A stretch of 41,885 nucleotides of DNA from a virus, in the IMG/VR virus record IMGVR_UViG_3300025030_000215, positions 1-41,885 of that record. One strand, given 5' to 3'. The stretch's first letter is position 1, and every line of letters begins with the position of its first letter. The notes under the pieces are model-generated. The model had not been told where the DNA came from and did not search any database. It saw only the letters and a list, made by a program, of their open reading frames with translations. This document shows positions 1 to 6,126 of this stretch, one piece after another. The position numbers and the translations under genes are program-made.

Positions 1-101
1 AAAGCTTCCAAGATTCTTTCGTATTCTTTTGTGATAAAAACTTCTCCGTCAAAGCAGCCTCGCGCAATCTGCTCGTTTGACTTCTCAGGCCGTTCCATCA
101 T
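1..101 (-). CDS. 5' fragment of coiled-coil gene (duplicate of 39653-40222)
   Basis: This is a partial gene cut by the window edge. Tandem ATG ATG codons end at 101, preceded by a GAGGGG ribosome-binding site, and the frame runs off base 1. The residues (MMERPEKSNEQIARG...) are identical to the N-terminus of the 189-aa protein at 39653-40222, because both lie in the 127-bp repeat. It is probably the same gene reached from the other side of an assembly junction, not a second copy. The function of the full-length protein is not recognised. Confidence 0.7.
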   Translation of the reverse strand, partial: MMERPEKSNEQIARGCFDGEVFITKEYERILEA

Positions 102-127
102 CCCCTCATTTCGTTTGCGGGTCAGGC
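1..127. repeat. Exact 127-bp direct repeat, copy 1
   Basis: The first 127 bases are identical to 40122-40248, and the match stops sharply at base 128 (left continues gtaaaaa, right continues ttcacta). A repeat of exactly 127 bases at a contig start is what a de Bruijn assembly with k=127 produces at a graph branch. It may therefore mark a junction shared by two alternative paths, not a biological terminal repeat. It spans the start of the coiled-coil gene and the last codons of the gene before it. Confidence 0.95.
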
Positions 128-216
128 GTAAAAATAACAGAGGTACACTTACACCAGCCCTCGATCGGACAATAAATATAAGGTTTTCCGCATTGAACGC
201 AGAATCTCTCGCTCAT
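106..216 (-). CDS. 36-aa cysteine-rich mini-protein
   Basis: The protein begins MSERFCVQCGKPYIYC and has five cysteines at residues 6, 9, 16, 22 and 24, so it probably binds zinc. The start follows AGAGGC in a short linker that resembles the 33-bp repeat at 586-618. Its last residues PDPQTK are encoded inside the 127-bp repeat and are the same as the end of the RNA ligase at 40227. Two unrelated genes thus share their final codons at the same junction. No function can be assigned. The small size, good ribosome-binding site and tight packing support a real gene. Confidence 0.6.
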   Translation of the reverse strand: MSERFCVQCGKPYIYCPIEGWCKCTSVIFTPDPQTK

Positions 217-239
217 CTTCGCCTCTCGTAGGGGTTAAA

Positions 240-590
240 TTAACCAACAAGCTCTTTTATTTTTTCTTCTCGTTCAAGAATTTCCGTTTTTAATTGCTCA
301 ATTTGTTTCTTCTTATTTTCTTCGGCTTCCTTGGCTTCACGTTCTTTTCTTAAATTCTCTGGCTCACTCGGAATCGCTGTGAAGAAAAGATTCCCTTTGC
401 TGGAAGGTTGAACCGTCATTCCATCAAATCCCATTCTTTTTCCAAGCTCAGCCCAAGCGTCATTGGCATTTTCCTGCTGACTTCTCGGCGTCCCAATGTG
501 AAGCATAATCATTGGAACCGGACTACACGCCTCAATTATCTTGTCGTAATCTTCCTGTGTCATTTCGTATTCAGTCCTTGGATAGTTCAT
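240..590 (-). CDS. Conserved phage protein, unknown function (116 aa)
   Basis: Residues 1-70 form a compact mixed segment (MTQEDYDKIIEA, MIMLHIGTPRS, DAWAELGKRMGFDGMTV) that I recall as a widespread but uncharacterised phage/prophage family. Residues 75-116 are a charged Lys/Glu-rich helix, likely a coiled coil. The start at 590 follows AGAGGC in the 33-bp linker repeat (586-618), so its ribosome-binding site is shared with the gene at 40831-41016. No catalytic motif is visible. Confidence 0.8.
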   Translation of the reverse strand: MNYPRTEYEMTQEDYDKIIEACSPVPMIMLHIGTPRSQQENANDAWAELGKRMGFDGMTVQPSSKGNLFFTAIPSEPENLRKEREAKEAEENKKKQIEQLKTEILEREEKIKELVG

Positions 591-618
591 TTCAGCCTCT
601 CGTCGTGGGGGTTAAAGT
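586..618 (-). repeat. 33-bp linker repeat, copy 1 (last codons plus ribosome-binding site)
   Basis: The 33 bases are identical to 41012-41044. On the minus strand the unit encodes the final residues LTPTTRG and stop of one gene, then supplies AGAGGC and the ATG of the next. In both places it joins a small gene to another small gene. A shorter variant with a similar CCCC-ACG-AGAGGC core lies at 214-240. It appears to be a reusable gene junction. Confidence 0.9.
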
Positions 619-747
619 TACATTATTAAAATTGCCGTATTGATACAGCTCGCGCCAAACCAGTAAAGTGCCTTCTTTGGATTTCCTTCGCAAAGACAGG
701 TTATCGAAACGGCGATATTCTGAGCGAGTAAAAATCCGATCATCCAT
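592..747 (-). CDS. Small basic protein ending in TLTPTTRG (51 aa)
   Basis: From ATG at 747 the product starts MDDRIFTRSEYRRFDN and is rich in Arg and Lys. I chose this start because it lies just after the PAPS-reductase stop at 755; a GTG at 783 would overlap that gene. Neither start has a strong ribosome-binding site. The last eight residues are identical to the end of the zinc-finger protein at 41018-41128 because both lie on the 33-bp repeat. I do not recognise a family. Confidence 0.55.
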   Translation of the reverse strand: MDDRIFTRSEYRRFDNLSLRRKSKEGTLLVWRELYQYGNFNNVTLTPTTRG

Positions 748-754
748 TTTGAAG

Positions 755-1453
755 TCACAGCACACTCTGGCAAACAAAATCACAGCTTATTTTAGGCTCT
801 TTCGCTTCATGCCCACGGTCAGGGCCAAGTTCATCCAAAAAGGTTCCCTTGATGCAGGAATGGCCAACTTCACGCTCGATTAAAGCCATTCGGTTAAAGC
901 TTTCAGGAAAATGCTTCCTAACGTTATTCCAGTAGCCCATACCGCCCTTCACGCACCCAATACAGTTATTGTTATGAAAGCCAAGCAAATACATTTCAGG
1001 GACAGCAACCCCAACTTCCTTGATTAGGCCGATGCAGTTTTCTTTCGTCAGTCCTTTTTCGATCAGTGGAAACTTTGCGTTTACTTCTGGAAATGAGAGG
1101 CAAAACTTTTTCGCCCTATCTCTTTCTTCCACGGTATACCCGAAAATCTGAATATCATCTGGCTCTTGAAACTTAAACCTTTGAACCTTTTTTAATTCAA
1201 CAGTGCATCTTGCGCCGGAAGGCCCGTTTATATATTTTGTCTTTTGGCAAACGTCCATATGATCGGAATACTTTTCGCTCTTTAAAACCGTGACCTCTTT
1301 TCCAAGCCACCTTTCAACGTCTTTAAGAAACCGCTTGTTGTCTGGATGTTCGCCCCCTGTATCACAGTAAACGAGTAAAGCGTCTGGGGAAAGATAAGAG
1401 GCCACCGCAGAAGCGGCTCCGCAACTAAACCATGAAATAGTCCTCCTCTTCAT
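755..1453 (-). CDS. PAPS-reductase-like PP-loop protein
   Basis: The protein is 232 aa. The N-terminus has a PP-loop (SWFSCGAASA, residues 7-16) followed by a typical second strand (LLVYCDTGGEHPDN), as in the adenine nucleotide alpha-hydrolase / PAPS reductase superfamily, which activates a substrate by adenylation. A later Cys pair (NNNCIGCVKGG, about residues 160-170) could bind a metal or cluster. In phages such proteins are common; sulfur metabolism, tRNA thiolation and DNA phosphorothioation have all been suggested, and the sequence does not decide. GGAGG lies upstream of the ATG, at the end of the structured leader 1451-1591. There are no dnd-type neighbours. Confidence 0.85.
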   Translation of the reverse strand: MKRRTISWFSCGAASAVASYLSPDALLVYCDTGGEHPDNKRFLKDVERWLGKEVTVLKSEKYSDHMDVCQKTKYINGPSGARCTVELKKVQRFKFQEPDDIQIFGYTVEERDRAKKFCLSFPEVNAKFPLIEKGLTKENCIGLIKEVGVAVPEMYLLGFHNNNCIGCVKGGMGYWNNVRKHFPESFNRMALIEREVGHSCIKGTFLDELGPDRGHEAKEPKISCDFVCQSVL

Positions 1454-1591
1454 TCCCTTTTCTCCTCCCCGTTAAGGATTGTCTCGGTGGCAGGATTCTC
1501 TGCACGCTTTGAACCGTCATGGTAGCGACCCTCTATAGTGCCTTAGTAATTCAGCCACACCGAGACAACCGAACTAATTGCTAGGGCCGGG
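1451..1591 (-). promoter_or_regulatory. Paired-block leader element, copy 1
   Basis: Two blocks are nearly identical to the second copy at 41637-41803: an upstream block at 1554-1591 (37 of 38 bases) and a downstream block at 1451-1491 that ends in GGAGG and the gene start. The blocks contain perfect 11-bp complements (1558-1568 with 1479..1489), so the transcript could form a long stem presenting the ribosome-binding site. The 62 bases between the blocks differ from copy 2. In copy 2 one pair becomes G-U, which keeps the stem. It could be a structured leader or a recombination linker. Confidence 0.6.
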
Positions 1592-1668
1592 AGGTCGCTT
1601 CTCCTGTAATTCTCCGTCCATCCATAAAGAACTTTCGGAGCTTTGATTCCACTAAAGGCACGACCCAT
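1543..1668 (-). CDS. Possible 41-aa peptide overlapping the leader element
   Basis: An ORF starts MGRAFSGIKAPKV and ends VVSVWLNY at TAA. AGGAGA sits 11 bases upstream of the ATG. Its last third lies in the conserved upstream block of the leader element. In the copy at the right end the equivalent frame is broken by a stop codon and an apparent 1-base deletion, which argues against conservation of the peptide. I list it as a weak candidate; the conservation may reflect RNA or DNA structure. Confidence 0.25.
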   Translation of the reverse strand: MGRAFSGIKAPKVLYGWTENYRRSDLPALAISSVVSVWLNY

Positions 1669-1688
1669 ATCAACCAAACTCTCCTGAA

Positions 1689-1997
1689 TCAACCCTTGAA
1701 AATAGAAGCCCTAACAGCGCAATCTTTTGACTCAAGCAATTTCCTCAACGCTACGGTTCTTTCAGGATTTCTTGGAAGATCGTTCATAAGTCTGTTCGCC
1801 AATTCCCCGAAAGGTCTTGAAATATTTTGAAGATGCTCAGGCAAGTGCGAGTATGTAAAAAACTGCATCAAAGGTTCGCCTTGTTGAATACCTCCAAGCG
1901 CTCCTTTCATTTTTTCGATAGCTTCTTGAAGTTCTTTCGGAGCTTCGGGTATTTTTTGTTCAGGCGAATCAGATTGAGCATCATTTACTTCTGGCAT
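1689..1997 (-). CDS. Candidate Acb2/Tad1-hairpin-like anti-defence protein (102 aa)
   Basis: A polar N-terminus (residues 1-40) is followed by a helical segment with the pattern FTYSHLPEHLQNISRPF, then LPRNPERTVALRKLLESKD and CAVRA. This ER-x-AL-x-KLxxxKxxAxRA pattern is widespread in phage proteins, and I recall it being placed with the Acb2/Tad1 hairpin domain. Known Acb2 and Tad1 proteins sequester cyclic nucleotide signals of CBASS or Thoeris. Assignment is from memory of the pattern. AAGGAG precedes the ATG. It is a separate gene in the replication-side operon. Confidence 0.75.
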   Translation of the reverse strand: MPEVNDAQSDSPEQKIPEAPKELQEAIEKMKGALGGIQQGEPLMQFFTYSHLPEHLQNISRPFGELANRLMNDLPRNPERTVALRKLLESKDCAVRASIFKG

Positions 1998-2041
1998 TTT
2001 AATTTCTCCTTTTCATTGTTGGTTACTTACTCTCTCCTGAA

Positions 2042-2200
2042 TCAATCCTCTTCGTTAAACGCATCATTCATCAGATTATATTTCAGCACTTCAATCGCCC
2101 CTAGCATTTCTGTCAGCGTCACGTCATATTCTTTTGTGAGCCAGCCAATTCGCTCGTTCAAACTGTTGACTACCGCTTCAATTCGTTCTTGCCTGTCCAT
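2042..2200 (-). CDS. Small helical protein, unknown (52 aa)
   Basis: The product MDRQERIEAVVNSLNERIG... appears all-helical and acidic at its end. The start at 2200 is chosen for the strong AGGAGAGAAA ribosome-binding site. An upstream ATG at 2245 overlaps the NinG stop (TAATG) and would add 15 residues that look unlike protein. The GATTCAGGAGAG leader recurs at 2033-2045 and 1680-1692, another reused ribosome-binding module. Function unknown. Confidence 0.65.
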   Translation of the reverse strand: MDRQERIEAVVNSLNERIGWLTKEYDVTLTEMLGAIEVLKYNLMNDAFNEED

Positions 2201-2244
2201 TTTCTCTCCTGAATCAGAATGACCGGGGTAGGGAATTTCGCCCA

Positions 2245-2655
2245 TTAGCGGCCCCCTCTTGACTCAGCTATTACCTTCTCGTAAAGACTTCGCGCAAAAA
2301 TCACCGTTTCATATTTCTTTTTTTCGAGGCGTTCAACTTCCGCAGCACCCACAATCTTTATCAGCTCGTCACGGTAGATGGAGTGATTCCCGCTTTGAAA
2401 CCGATTGCATTGCCGACATTGTGGCCAGCAATTATTCTTCTCGTACCTCACGGCCAAGAAAGCACCGTTCAAGCCCTTGCCGATAAAATGCCCGCCGTCC
2501 AGATTTAAAGCGTGCAGCCTTTTCGGGGTTTTTACGCACGTGATGCAAAAGGCGTACCCGTTCTCATCAACCTCTTCAAGCACCCGGCGGCGCTGAAAAA
2601 GTCGATCCGCTTTCTTCTGGAGCTTTTTCAGGTCAAGGGGGAGTTTGATTTTCAC
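2245..2655 (-). CDS. ninG: NinG-like recombination protein
   Basis: The 136-aa protein has the NinG layout: a basic coiled N-terminus (LQKKADRLFQRRR), then a zinc/HNH-like core with CITC (residues 37-40), HFIGKGLNGA and CWPQCRQCNRFQSGNHSIYR. In lambda, NinG/Rap-family proteins act in recombination. The GTG start overlaps the stop of the 46-aa zinc protein upstream (GTGA). It lies next to a DUF559 nuclease and a replication protein, consistent with a replication/recombination role. The length is somewhat below the lambda protein. Family call is fairly sure; biochemical role is inferred. Confidence 0.8.
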   Translation of the reverse strand: MKIKLPLDLKKLQKKADRLFQRRRVLEEVDENGYAFCITCVKTPKRLHALNLDGGHFIGKGLNGAFLAVRYEKNNCWPQCRQCNRFQSGNHSIYRDELIKIVGAAEVERLEKKKYETVIFARSLYEKVIAESRGGR

Positions 2656-2792
2656 TTCCCAAACCTCCTCTTCGCTTCCCGCTCAAATTTCGTGAATACG
2701 TCGTTTAAATCCAAATCCAGCATCCCGCAATGCCGACAGCGGCCCTCTCTGTCAAACTTTGACCGGCCACATTCGGCGCAGAGGGGCTTCAT
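2652..2792 (-). CDS. 46-aa zinc-ribbon protein
   Basis: The product MKPLCAECGRSKFDREGRC followed by RHCGMLDLDLN has two CxxC knuckles (residues 5-8 and 19-22), a minimal zinc ribbon, then a charged tail ending KRRFGK. Its start overlaps the stop of the DUF559 gene (ATGA) and its stop overlaps the GTG start of ninG (GTGA), so it is locked between two real genes by translational coupling. It may assist nucleic-acid binding by its neighbours; that is only inference. Confidence 0.75.
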   Translation of the reverse strand: MKPLCAECGRSKFDREGRCRHCGMLDLDLNDVFTKFEREAKRRFGK

Positions 2793-3322
2793 GCAGCCTC
2801 TAAAGCTTCACGAACCCGCTGAATGCAAAAATCTATATTTCGCCGAATGGCAATTCCCTCGATATGCAAAACTCGCCATCCTTTTCGCGCTAAATACTTG
2901 TCTCGTTTTTGGTCGTTTTCGATCTGGCTTTTTTCCGTAAAATGGTATTCGTGCCCATCACATTCCACGGCAAGCATCTTTTTAGGACAAGCAAAATCAA
3001 CCCGGTATTTCCCGATTTTAAATTGCGGCTCAAAATGGGCTGACAATCCACCGCGCCGAAGTCCTAAGATTAAAAATTCCTCAATGGGTGATTCATAAAT
3101 CTGTTTAGAGGGCACAGCCTCCGCAATATCAGCAGCGCTTATTCGCATCTTGTCACGCACCTCGTTTTCCCTTGTTTTTTGGGACATGATTTTAAGCTGC
3201 TCATTTACAAAATCCTTAATCTCACCAACCCGCTCTTTAGGAATCATTCCGTTTGTAATATCAACCCCCCTAAGTCGGCAGTATTCACGCGCCATCCTAT
3301 TTGCAAATTCAACCTGAATCAT
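2789..3322 (-). CDS. DUF559 / Vsr-like endonuclease
   Basis: The protein is 177 aa. The C-terminal half carries the DUF559 signature of the PD-(D/E)XK fold: PIEEFLILGLRRGG, then YRVDFACPKKMLAVECDGHEYH (Asp and ExD catalytic residues about 109-121), then RDKYLARKGWRVLHIEG. Such domains resemble very-short-patch repair nucleases. Residues 1-75 are a separate polar helical domain. The ATG overlaps the upstream stop (ATGA) and its own stop overlaps the zinc-ribbon start. A role in phage DNA processing or repair is likely; the exact substrate is unknown. Confidence 0.8.
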   Translation of the reverse strand: MIQVEFANRMAREYCRLRGVDITNGMIPKERVGEIKDFVNEQLKIMSQKTRENEVRDKMRISAADIAEAVPSKQIYESPIEEFLILGLRRGGLSAHFEPQFKIGKYRVDFACPKKMLAVECDGHEYHFTEKSQIENDQKRDKYLARKGWRVLHIEGIAIRRNIDFCIQRVREALEAA

Positions 3323-3963
3323 TTCTCGATTACCTGCGTTTTTTTGTTTTTAATAATCGCGTTGATGTAGCCGATATTGGCAATACCTCGGCCCACAGTC
3401 TGCTCAACCGCGAATTTAAAAAGAGTTTCGTCCGCGCAGCGGTCCCGGCTATTGACCAATTCAAGCAGCAAAGTCTGCTGCCGCTTCGAGGATAAAAGCT
3501 TGGTTTTGTTCTTAGAGGCGTTGATTTCGAGGTAGGCTTTTATTTTGTCTTGAAGGCCGTTAAAAGAAATCAGCAAATTGGAAATTTGCGATATTCTTTT
3601 ATCTTCTTCTTTATCTTTGTCTAATCTAATCTTATCTATATCTAGGCCGACATTTGTCGGACATTTGTCGGACAAAAACCCCTTATTTATCAAGGCTTTA
3701 AGTAGTAAATTTACATTTTTTGTGGAAACCTTGTAGCCATAGTCTCGATATAAATTAATTTCAAAAAAGTTTTCTTCGGGTATCTCGTTGCCATATTTTC
3801 GGGATAAATCCAAAATAATGAGCGGAAAAAACTTATCATCGTTCGGAAGGTCTTTCATCCAAGACTTATCAAACAATGCACCCCAAAGCTTGCACCATGG
3901 CAAATCCTTATCTTTCCGAGCCTGATACTTCTCCCAATTTTGAACACTAATTACTTTTTCCAC
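3319..3963 (-). CDS. Replisome-organiser-like protein, possible initiator
   Basis: Starting at GTG 3963, the 214-aa product begins MEKVISVQNWEKYQARKDKD, the kind of N-terminus found in phage replisome organiser / winged-helix replication proteins (residues 1-100), followed by a charged linker and a helical C-terminus. The longer frame to 4062 overlaps the upstream gene and its extra residues look non-coding, so I use the GTG, though its ribosome-binding site is weak. Bases 3647-3673 inside the gene contain tandem 11-bp repeats beside an AT-rich run, as in lambda gene O. No helicase loader or primase was recognised nearby. Confidence 0.65.
   Translation of the reverse strand: MEKVISVQNWEKYQARKDKDLPWCKLWGALFDKSWMKDLPNDDKFFPLIILDLSRKYGNEIPEENFFEINLYRDYGYKVSTKNVNLLLKALINKGFLSDKCPTNVGLDIDKIRLDKDKEEDKRISQISNLLISFNGLQDKIKAYLEINASKNKTKLLSSKRQQTLLLELVNSRDRCADETLFKFAVEQTVGRGIANIGYINAIIKNKKTQVIEK
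3590..3673. other. Candidate replication origin (iterons plus AT-rich run)
   Basis: Two perfect tandem copies of ATTTGTCGGAC lie at 3652-3662 and 3663-3673, preceded by a half site CCGAC that makes CCGAC-N4-GTCGG a palindrome. Next to them, 3590-3646 is an AT-rich run with strong purine/pyrimidine bias, containing TAATCTAATCTTATCTATAT. The 11-bp unit is not a multiple of three, so the copies encode different residues; selection on DNA rather than protein is implied. The layout resembles lambda ori inside gene O. Confidence 0.45.
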
Positions 3964-3977
3964 AAACCGCCATTTCT

Positions 3978-4262
3978 TTATTTTTTGAGCTTCCAGCGCC
4001 TGATAAGATGCCCGTGGCTTCGCGCATGGGTGGCGGCAGCGAAGCCGATGAATTCCCAACATTCGCCGGCAAAAATCGACCCGGTCCAGCCGCTTTTAAA
4101 CTCAATCTCCGGTAATGCCTGGCGCACTTCATCGACCGTGATCGACTCCATGTCTTTTGCGATCAATTTCGCCACGTTTTGGGCCAGTCTTAAATTCCCA
4201 AGGTTGGCGTGAGCCGCCAGAGACTTGCCTGATTGAGCGAAGTCAAGCTCGGTTTGGATCAT
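3978..4262 (-). CDS. Conserved phage protein, unknown (94 aa)
   Basis: The N-terminal half is helical (LRLAQNVAKLIAKDMESITVD) and the C-terminal half has a compact pattern (GWTGSIFAGECWEFIG, ATHARSHGHLIRRWKLK) that I recall from uncharacterised replication-region proteins of phages. The ATG overlaps the upstream stop (ATGA). The basic C-terminus could bind DNA. Its position directly before the replisome-organiser-like gene suggests a role in replication, not proven. Confidence 0.75.
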   Translation of the reverse strand: MIQTELDFAQSGKSLAAHANLGNLRLAQNVAKLIAKDMESITVDEVRQALPEIEFKSGWTGSIFAGECWEFIGFAAATHARSHGHLIRRWKLKK

Positions 4263-4486
4263 TCCTCGTAATCCTCGAAAGCGTTTTCGTTGTCGTTGCA
4301 GTAAAATTCGTAGAGAACATTAAGCCATTTTTCTTGCTTTTCGCTTTGCTGTTCCAAAAACGGAAGGAATGGATCAAGGTTGTTGTAAAGGTCTTCGATG
4401 AAAGTAACTTGCTCGTCTGTTTCGAGTTCGTTTATCATCCCGGCCAATTCTTCAACCATGTCCCATTCCTCCGTTGGCTTTGGCAC
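4259..4486 (-). CDS. Small acidic protein, unknown (75 aa)
   Basis: A strongly acidic, helical protein (MPKPTEEWDMVEELAGMINE...) ending ENAFEDYEE. It starts right at the stop of the upstream gene and its own stop overlaps the next start (ATGA). Charge and size would suit a DNA mimic or a partner of a DNA-binding neighbour, but nothing specific is visible. Confidence 0.7.
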   Translation of the reverse strand: MPKPTEEWDMVEELAGMINELETDEQVTFIEDLYNNLDPFLPFLEQQSEKQEKWLNVLYEFYCNDNENAFEDYEE

Positions 4487-4791
4487 TAATCGCCTATCGT
4501 TCCGGCTTCTATTTGATACGTCGTTTGTTTCTGAACGCCGTGGCGAGTAATGCAGACATGATCATTTTTCTTAAATCTTCCGTCGTTTTCGTCAAAGGCT
4601 TCGATGAAAGATTGGTTACGTGTTTGCATGATCTGCGTCTTACCTTCGGGGGTCTTGAACTTGAACGAAGGAACTTCCTCCTGATTCTGGTTCAAGCTCA
4701 TAACGTAGCCGAGGTATTGCACGTTTATTGTTTCTCCATCCTCGATTTTCAAAAACTTACTGTTTTCTTTGGCCCATTGTTTAAGCGACAT
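4486..4791 (-). CDS. Possible OB-fold / DNA-annealing partner of the nuclease (101 aa)
   Basis: From ATG 4791 the protein starts MSLKQWAKENSKFLKIEDGE and continues with alternating beta-type segments (VQYLGYVMSL, SFKFKTPEGKT, DHVCITRHG). The spacing and its place right after a PD-(D/E)XK nuclease suggest a single-strand-binding or annealing role, but no diagnostic motif is visible. AAGGAG precedes the ATG; the TTG at 4797 is disfavoured. It overlaps the nuclease stop by 11 bases. Confidence 0.7.
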   Translation of the reverse strand: MSLKQWAKENSKFLKIEDGETINVQYLGYVMSLNQNQEEVPSFKFKTPEGKTQIMQTRNQSFIEAFDENDGRFKKNDHVCITRHGVQKQTTYQIEAGTIGD

Positions 4792-5653
4792 TTTCAATCT
4801 CCTTTTTTAAGGAAAGAATGCTCGGGAAAACGAATGTTTTGGGCTTAGCGTCTTTGTTTTTGCGTTCCCAAAGCGAAGCCGCCAGCCTATAATTTTCGTA
4901 GTCCTCTTGCATTTCTTCCTTGGTTCGGTACAACGTTGCTAATCCCTCGATTCCTTTTTTGGTGCTGGCCCCGGTGTGAAGGATTAGACTTCCGGTTATT
5001 TCACCACGGCCCATTTCTTCGATGCACTTGGCGTATGCCGCCGTTTGCATGAAAGCGTTATCATCGACTTGCTTGCCCGATTTGAGGTCTATCACGTAAC
5101 GGCCAGCGGGAAGCTCCAAGGCGGTCGCGCCGTTTACTTGGTACTTCCCCGCCTCAATATCCATAATGTTGTCAGCGGTCCCGGCATCCATGTGAGCGAG
5201 AGAGTAAACCGGAAGCTCGGAAGCGACCATTTTGGGTTTTACAATTTCCACCCATTTTTGGAGCTTCCAAACGTCCATCATTTCGTCTTGATAGCGCACG
5301 ATTTCGATATTCCCGGCGTACTCGGTCGCAATTTCGTCGATTTGATCAAGAGAATAATTTATTCTTTTGACGGGGTTATAAAGAACAGCTCCGCCAGTCG
5401 AAAGGGTATTCCAAGCACTGTGGATTCGCACGCCCCGCTCACAGGCTTCAAAAACCCGCATATCCGCTTCCCGGTTGCCAACGTCACCCCTCCACCGAGC
5501 CAAGAAAGGCTTGGCGATTATGTTTAATTTTGTGGTAACAGATGGAATGTAAATATCTACAGTTTTGTCAGGATCTTCCGGCGTGGTAAGAGAAATCTTG
5601 TACCAGTGGTCATCAAAAAACTCGATCATTTCGATAGCTTTGGTAGATTCCAT
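4781..5653 (-). CDS. PD-(D/E)XK nuclease, RecB/Cas4-like
   Basis: The protein is 290 aa. The signature is RGVRIHSAW (about residue 90), then GRYVIDLKSGK (Asp and DxK catalytic pair near residue 190), then QTAAYAKC (the QxxxY motif), the arrangement of the RecB/YqaJ-like PD-(D/E)XK superfamily. Phages use such enzymes as recombination exonucleases, usually next to an annealing protein. AAGGAG lies upstream of the ATG. N-terminal residues 1-80 look like the usual substrate-entry region. Exonuclease activity is inferred from family. Confidence 0.8.
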   Translation of the reverse strand: MESTKAIEMIEFFDDHWYKISLTTPEDPDKTVDIYIPSVTTKLNIIAKPFLARWRGDVGNREADMRVFEACERGVRIHSAWNTLSTGGAVLYNPVKRINYSLDQIDEIATEYAGNIEIVRYQDEMMDVWKLQKWVEIVKPKMVASELPVYSLAHMDAGTADNIMDIEAGKYQVNGATALELPAGRYVIDLKSGKQVDDNAFMQTAAYAKCIEEMGRGEITGSLILHTGASTKKGIEGLATLYRTKEEMQEDYENYRLAASLWERKNKDAKPKTFVFPSILSLKKEIENVA

Positions 5654-5654
5654 T

Positions 5655-5732
5655 TCATTTCTCCTTTTCTAAACAGTTGTTTACTTCTTCAAAAGTTTCA
5701 TGTGTTCCACCGCAGTGGCAGCATAAAAACAT
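5655..5732 (-). CDS. 25-aa zinc-knuckle mini-protein
   Basis: The product MFLCCHCGGTHETFEEVNN plus CLEKEK has CCHCG and a later H and C that could hold one zinc. Its ATG overlaps the stop of the upstream gene (TAATG), and its final codons contain the AAAAGGAG ribosome-binding site of the nuclease gene. It fills an otherwise empty gap and is coupled on both sides. It could also be only a leader peptide that helps translation of the nuclease. Confidence 0.5.
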   Translation of the reverse strand: MFLCCHCGGTHETFEEVNNCLEKEK

Positions 5733-5926
5733 TAGTTTTCACTCCGAATTGCCTCGACCATCCGTCCAAATTCACCGTTTTTAGCGCACTTTTCCAGAAC
5801 TTCATCAACGATTTTGACCGATCTTTGAGAGCGAGAACATCTCATTTCAAGCCTATCCACCAATCTTTGAAGCTTTGAAAATCTTCGGGATTCTTTATGG
5901 GCTTGGCGTTCTTCACGAGTTGTCAT
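5732..5926 (-). CDS. Small basic helical protein, unknown (64 aa)
   Basis: [20 protein letters not shown]... is rich in Arg, Lys and Glu with helical periodicity. Its ATG overlaps the upstream stop (ATGA) and its stop overlaps the next start (TAATG). Nothing indicates a function beyond a possible nucleic-acid or protein contact. Confidence 0.65.
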   Translation of the reverse strand: MTTREERQAHKESRRFSKLQRLVDRLEMRCSRSQRSVKIVDEVLEKCAKNGEFGRMVEAIRSEN

Positions 5927-6126
5927 CGGTCACCATTTCTTTCTTCGACGGTATCAAATTCAGATTCTTTTTCGCGTTCTTCCAATGGCTCAATATCTTT
6001 GATTTCTGAATTCAAATAAGTTTCAGCTTGCATGTTGACTTCCGCGAGATCGCAAGCCTCGTCTTGATCGTTGGCGTAGACTTCTTGTTCATGCGTTTCA
6101 GTCCAGCGAATCAGGTATTTTTTCAT
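5923..6126 (-). CDS. Small acidic protein, unknown (67 aa)
   Basis: The N-terminus [20 protein letters not shown] resembles the short beta-hairpin start of many small phage proteins; the rest is highly acidic ([13 protein letters not shown]). Coupled by ATGA overlaps on both sides. No known domain is recognised. Confidence 0.7.
   Translation of the reverse strand: MKKYLIRWTETHEQEVYANDQDEACDLAEVNMQAETYLNSEIKDIEPLEEREKESEFDTVEERNGDR

Noticed and set aside
1530-1542. T7-like promoter core CACTATAG on the minus strand
   Set aside because: Only the core matches; the upstream recognition half does not align, there is no phage RNA polymerase gene and the second element copy lacks it.
1481-1568. 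tRNA-like acceptor stem (GTCTCGG/CCGAGAC) on either strand
   Set aside because: The 7-bp outer stem fits, but there is no TTCRA T-loop, no D-loop GG and no 5-bp anticodon stem with a 7-base loop, and the core differs between copies.
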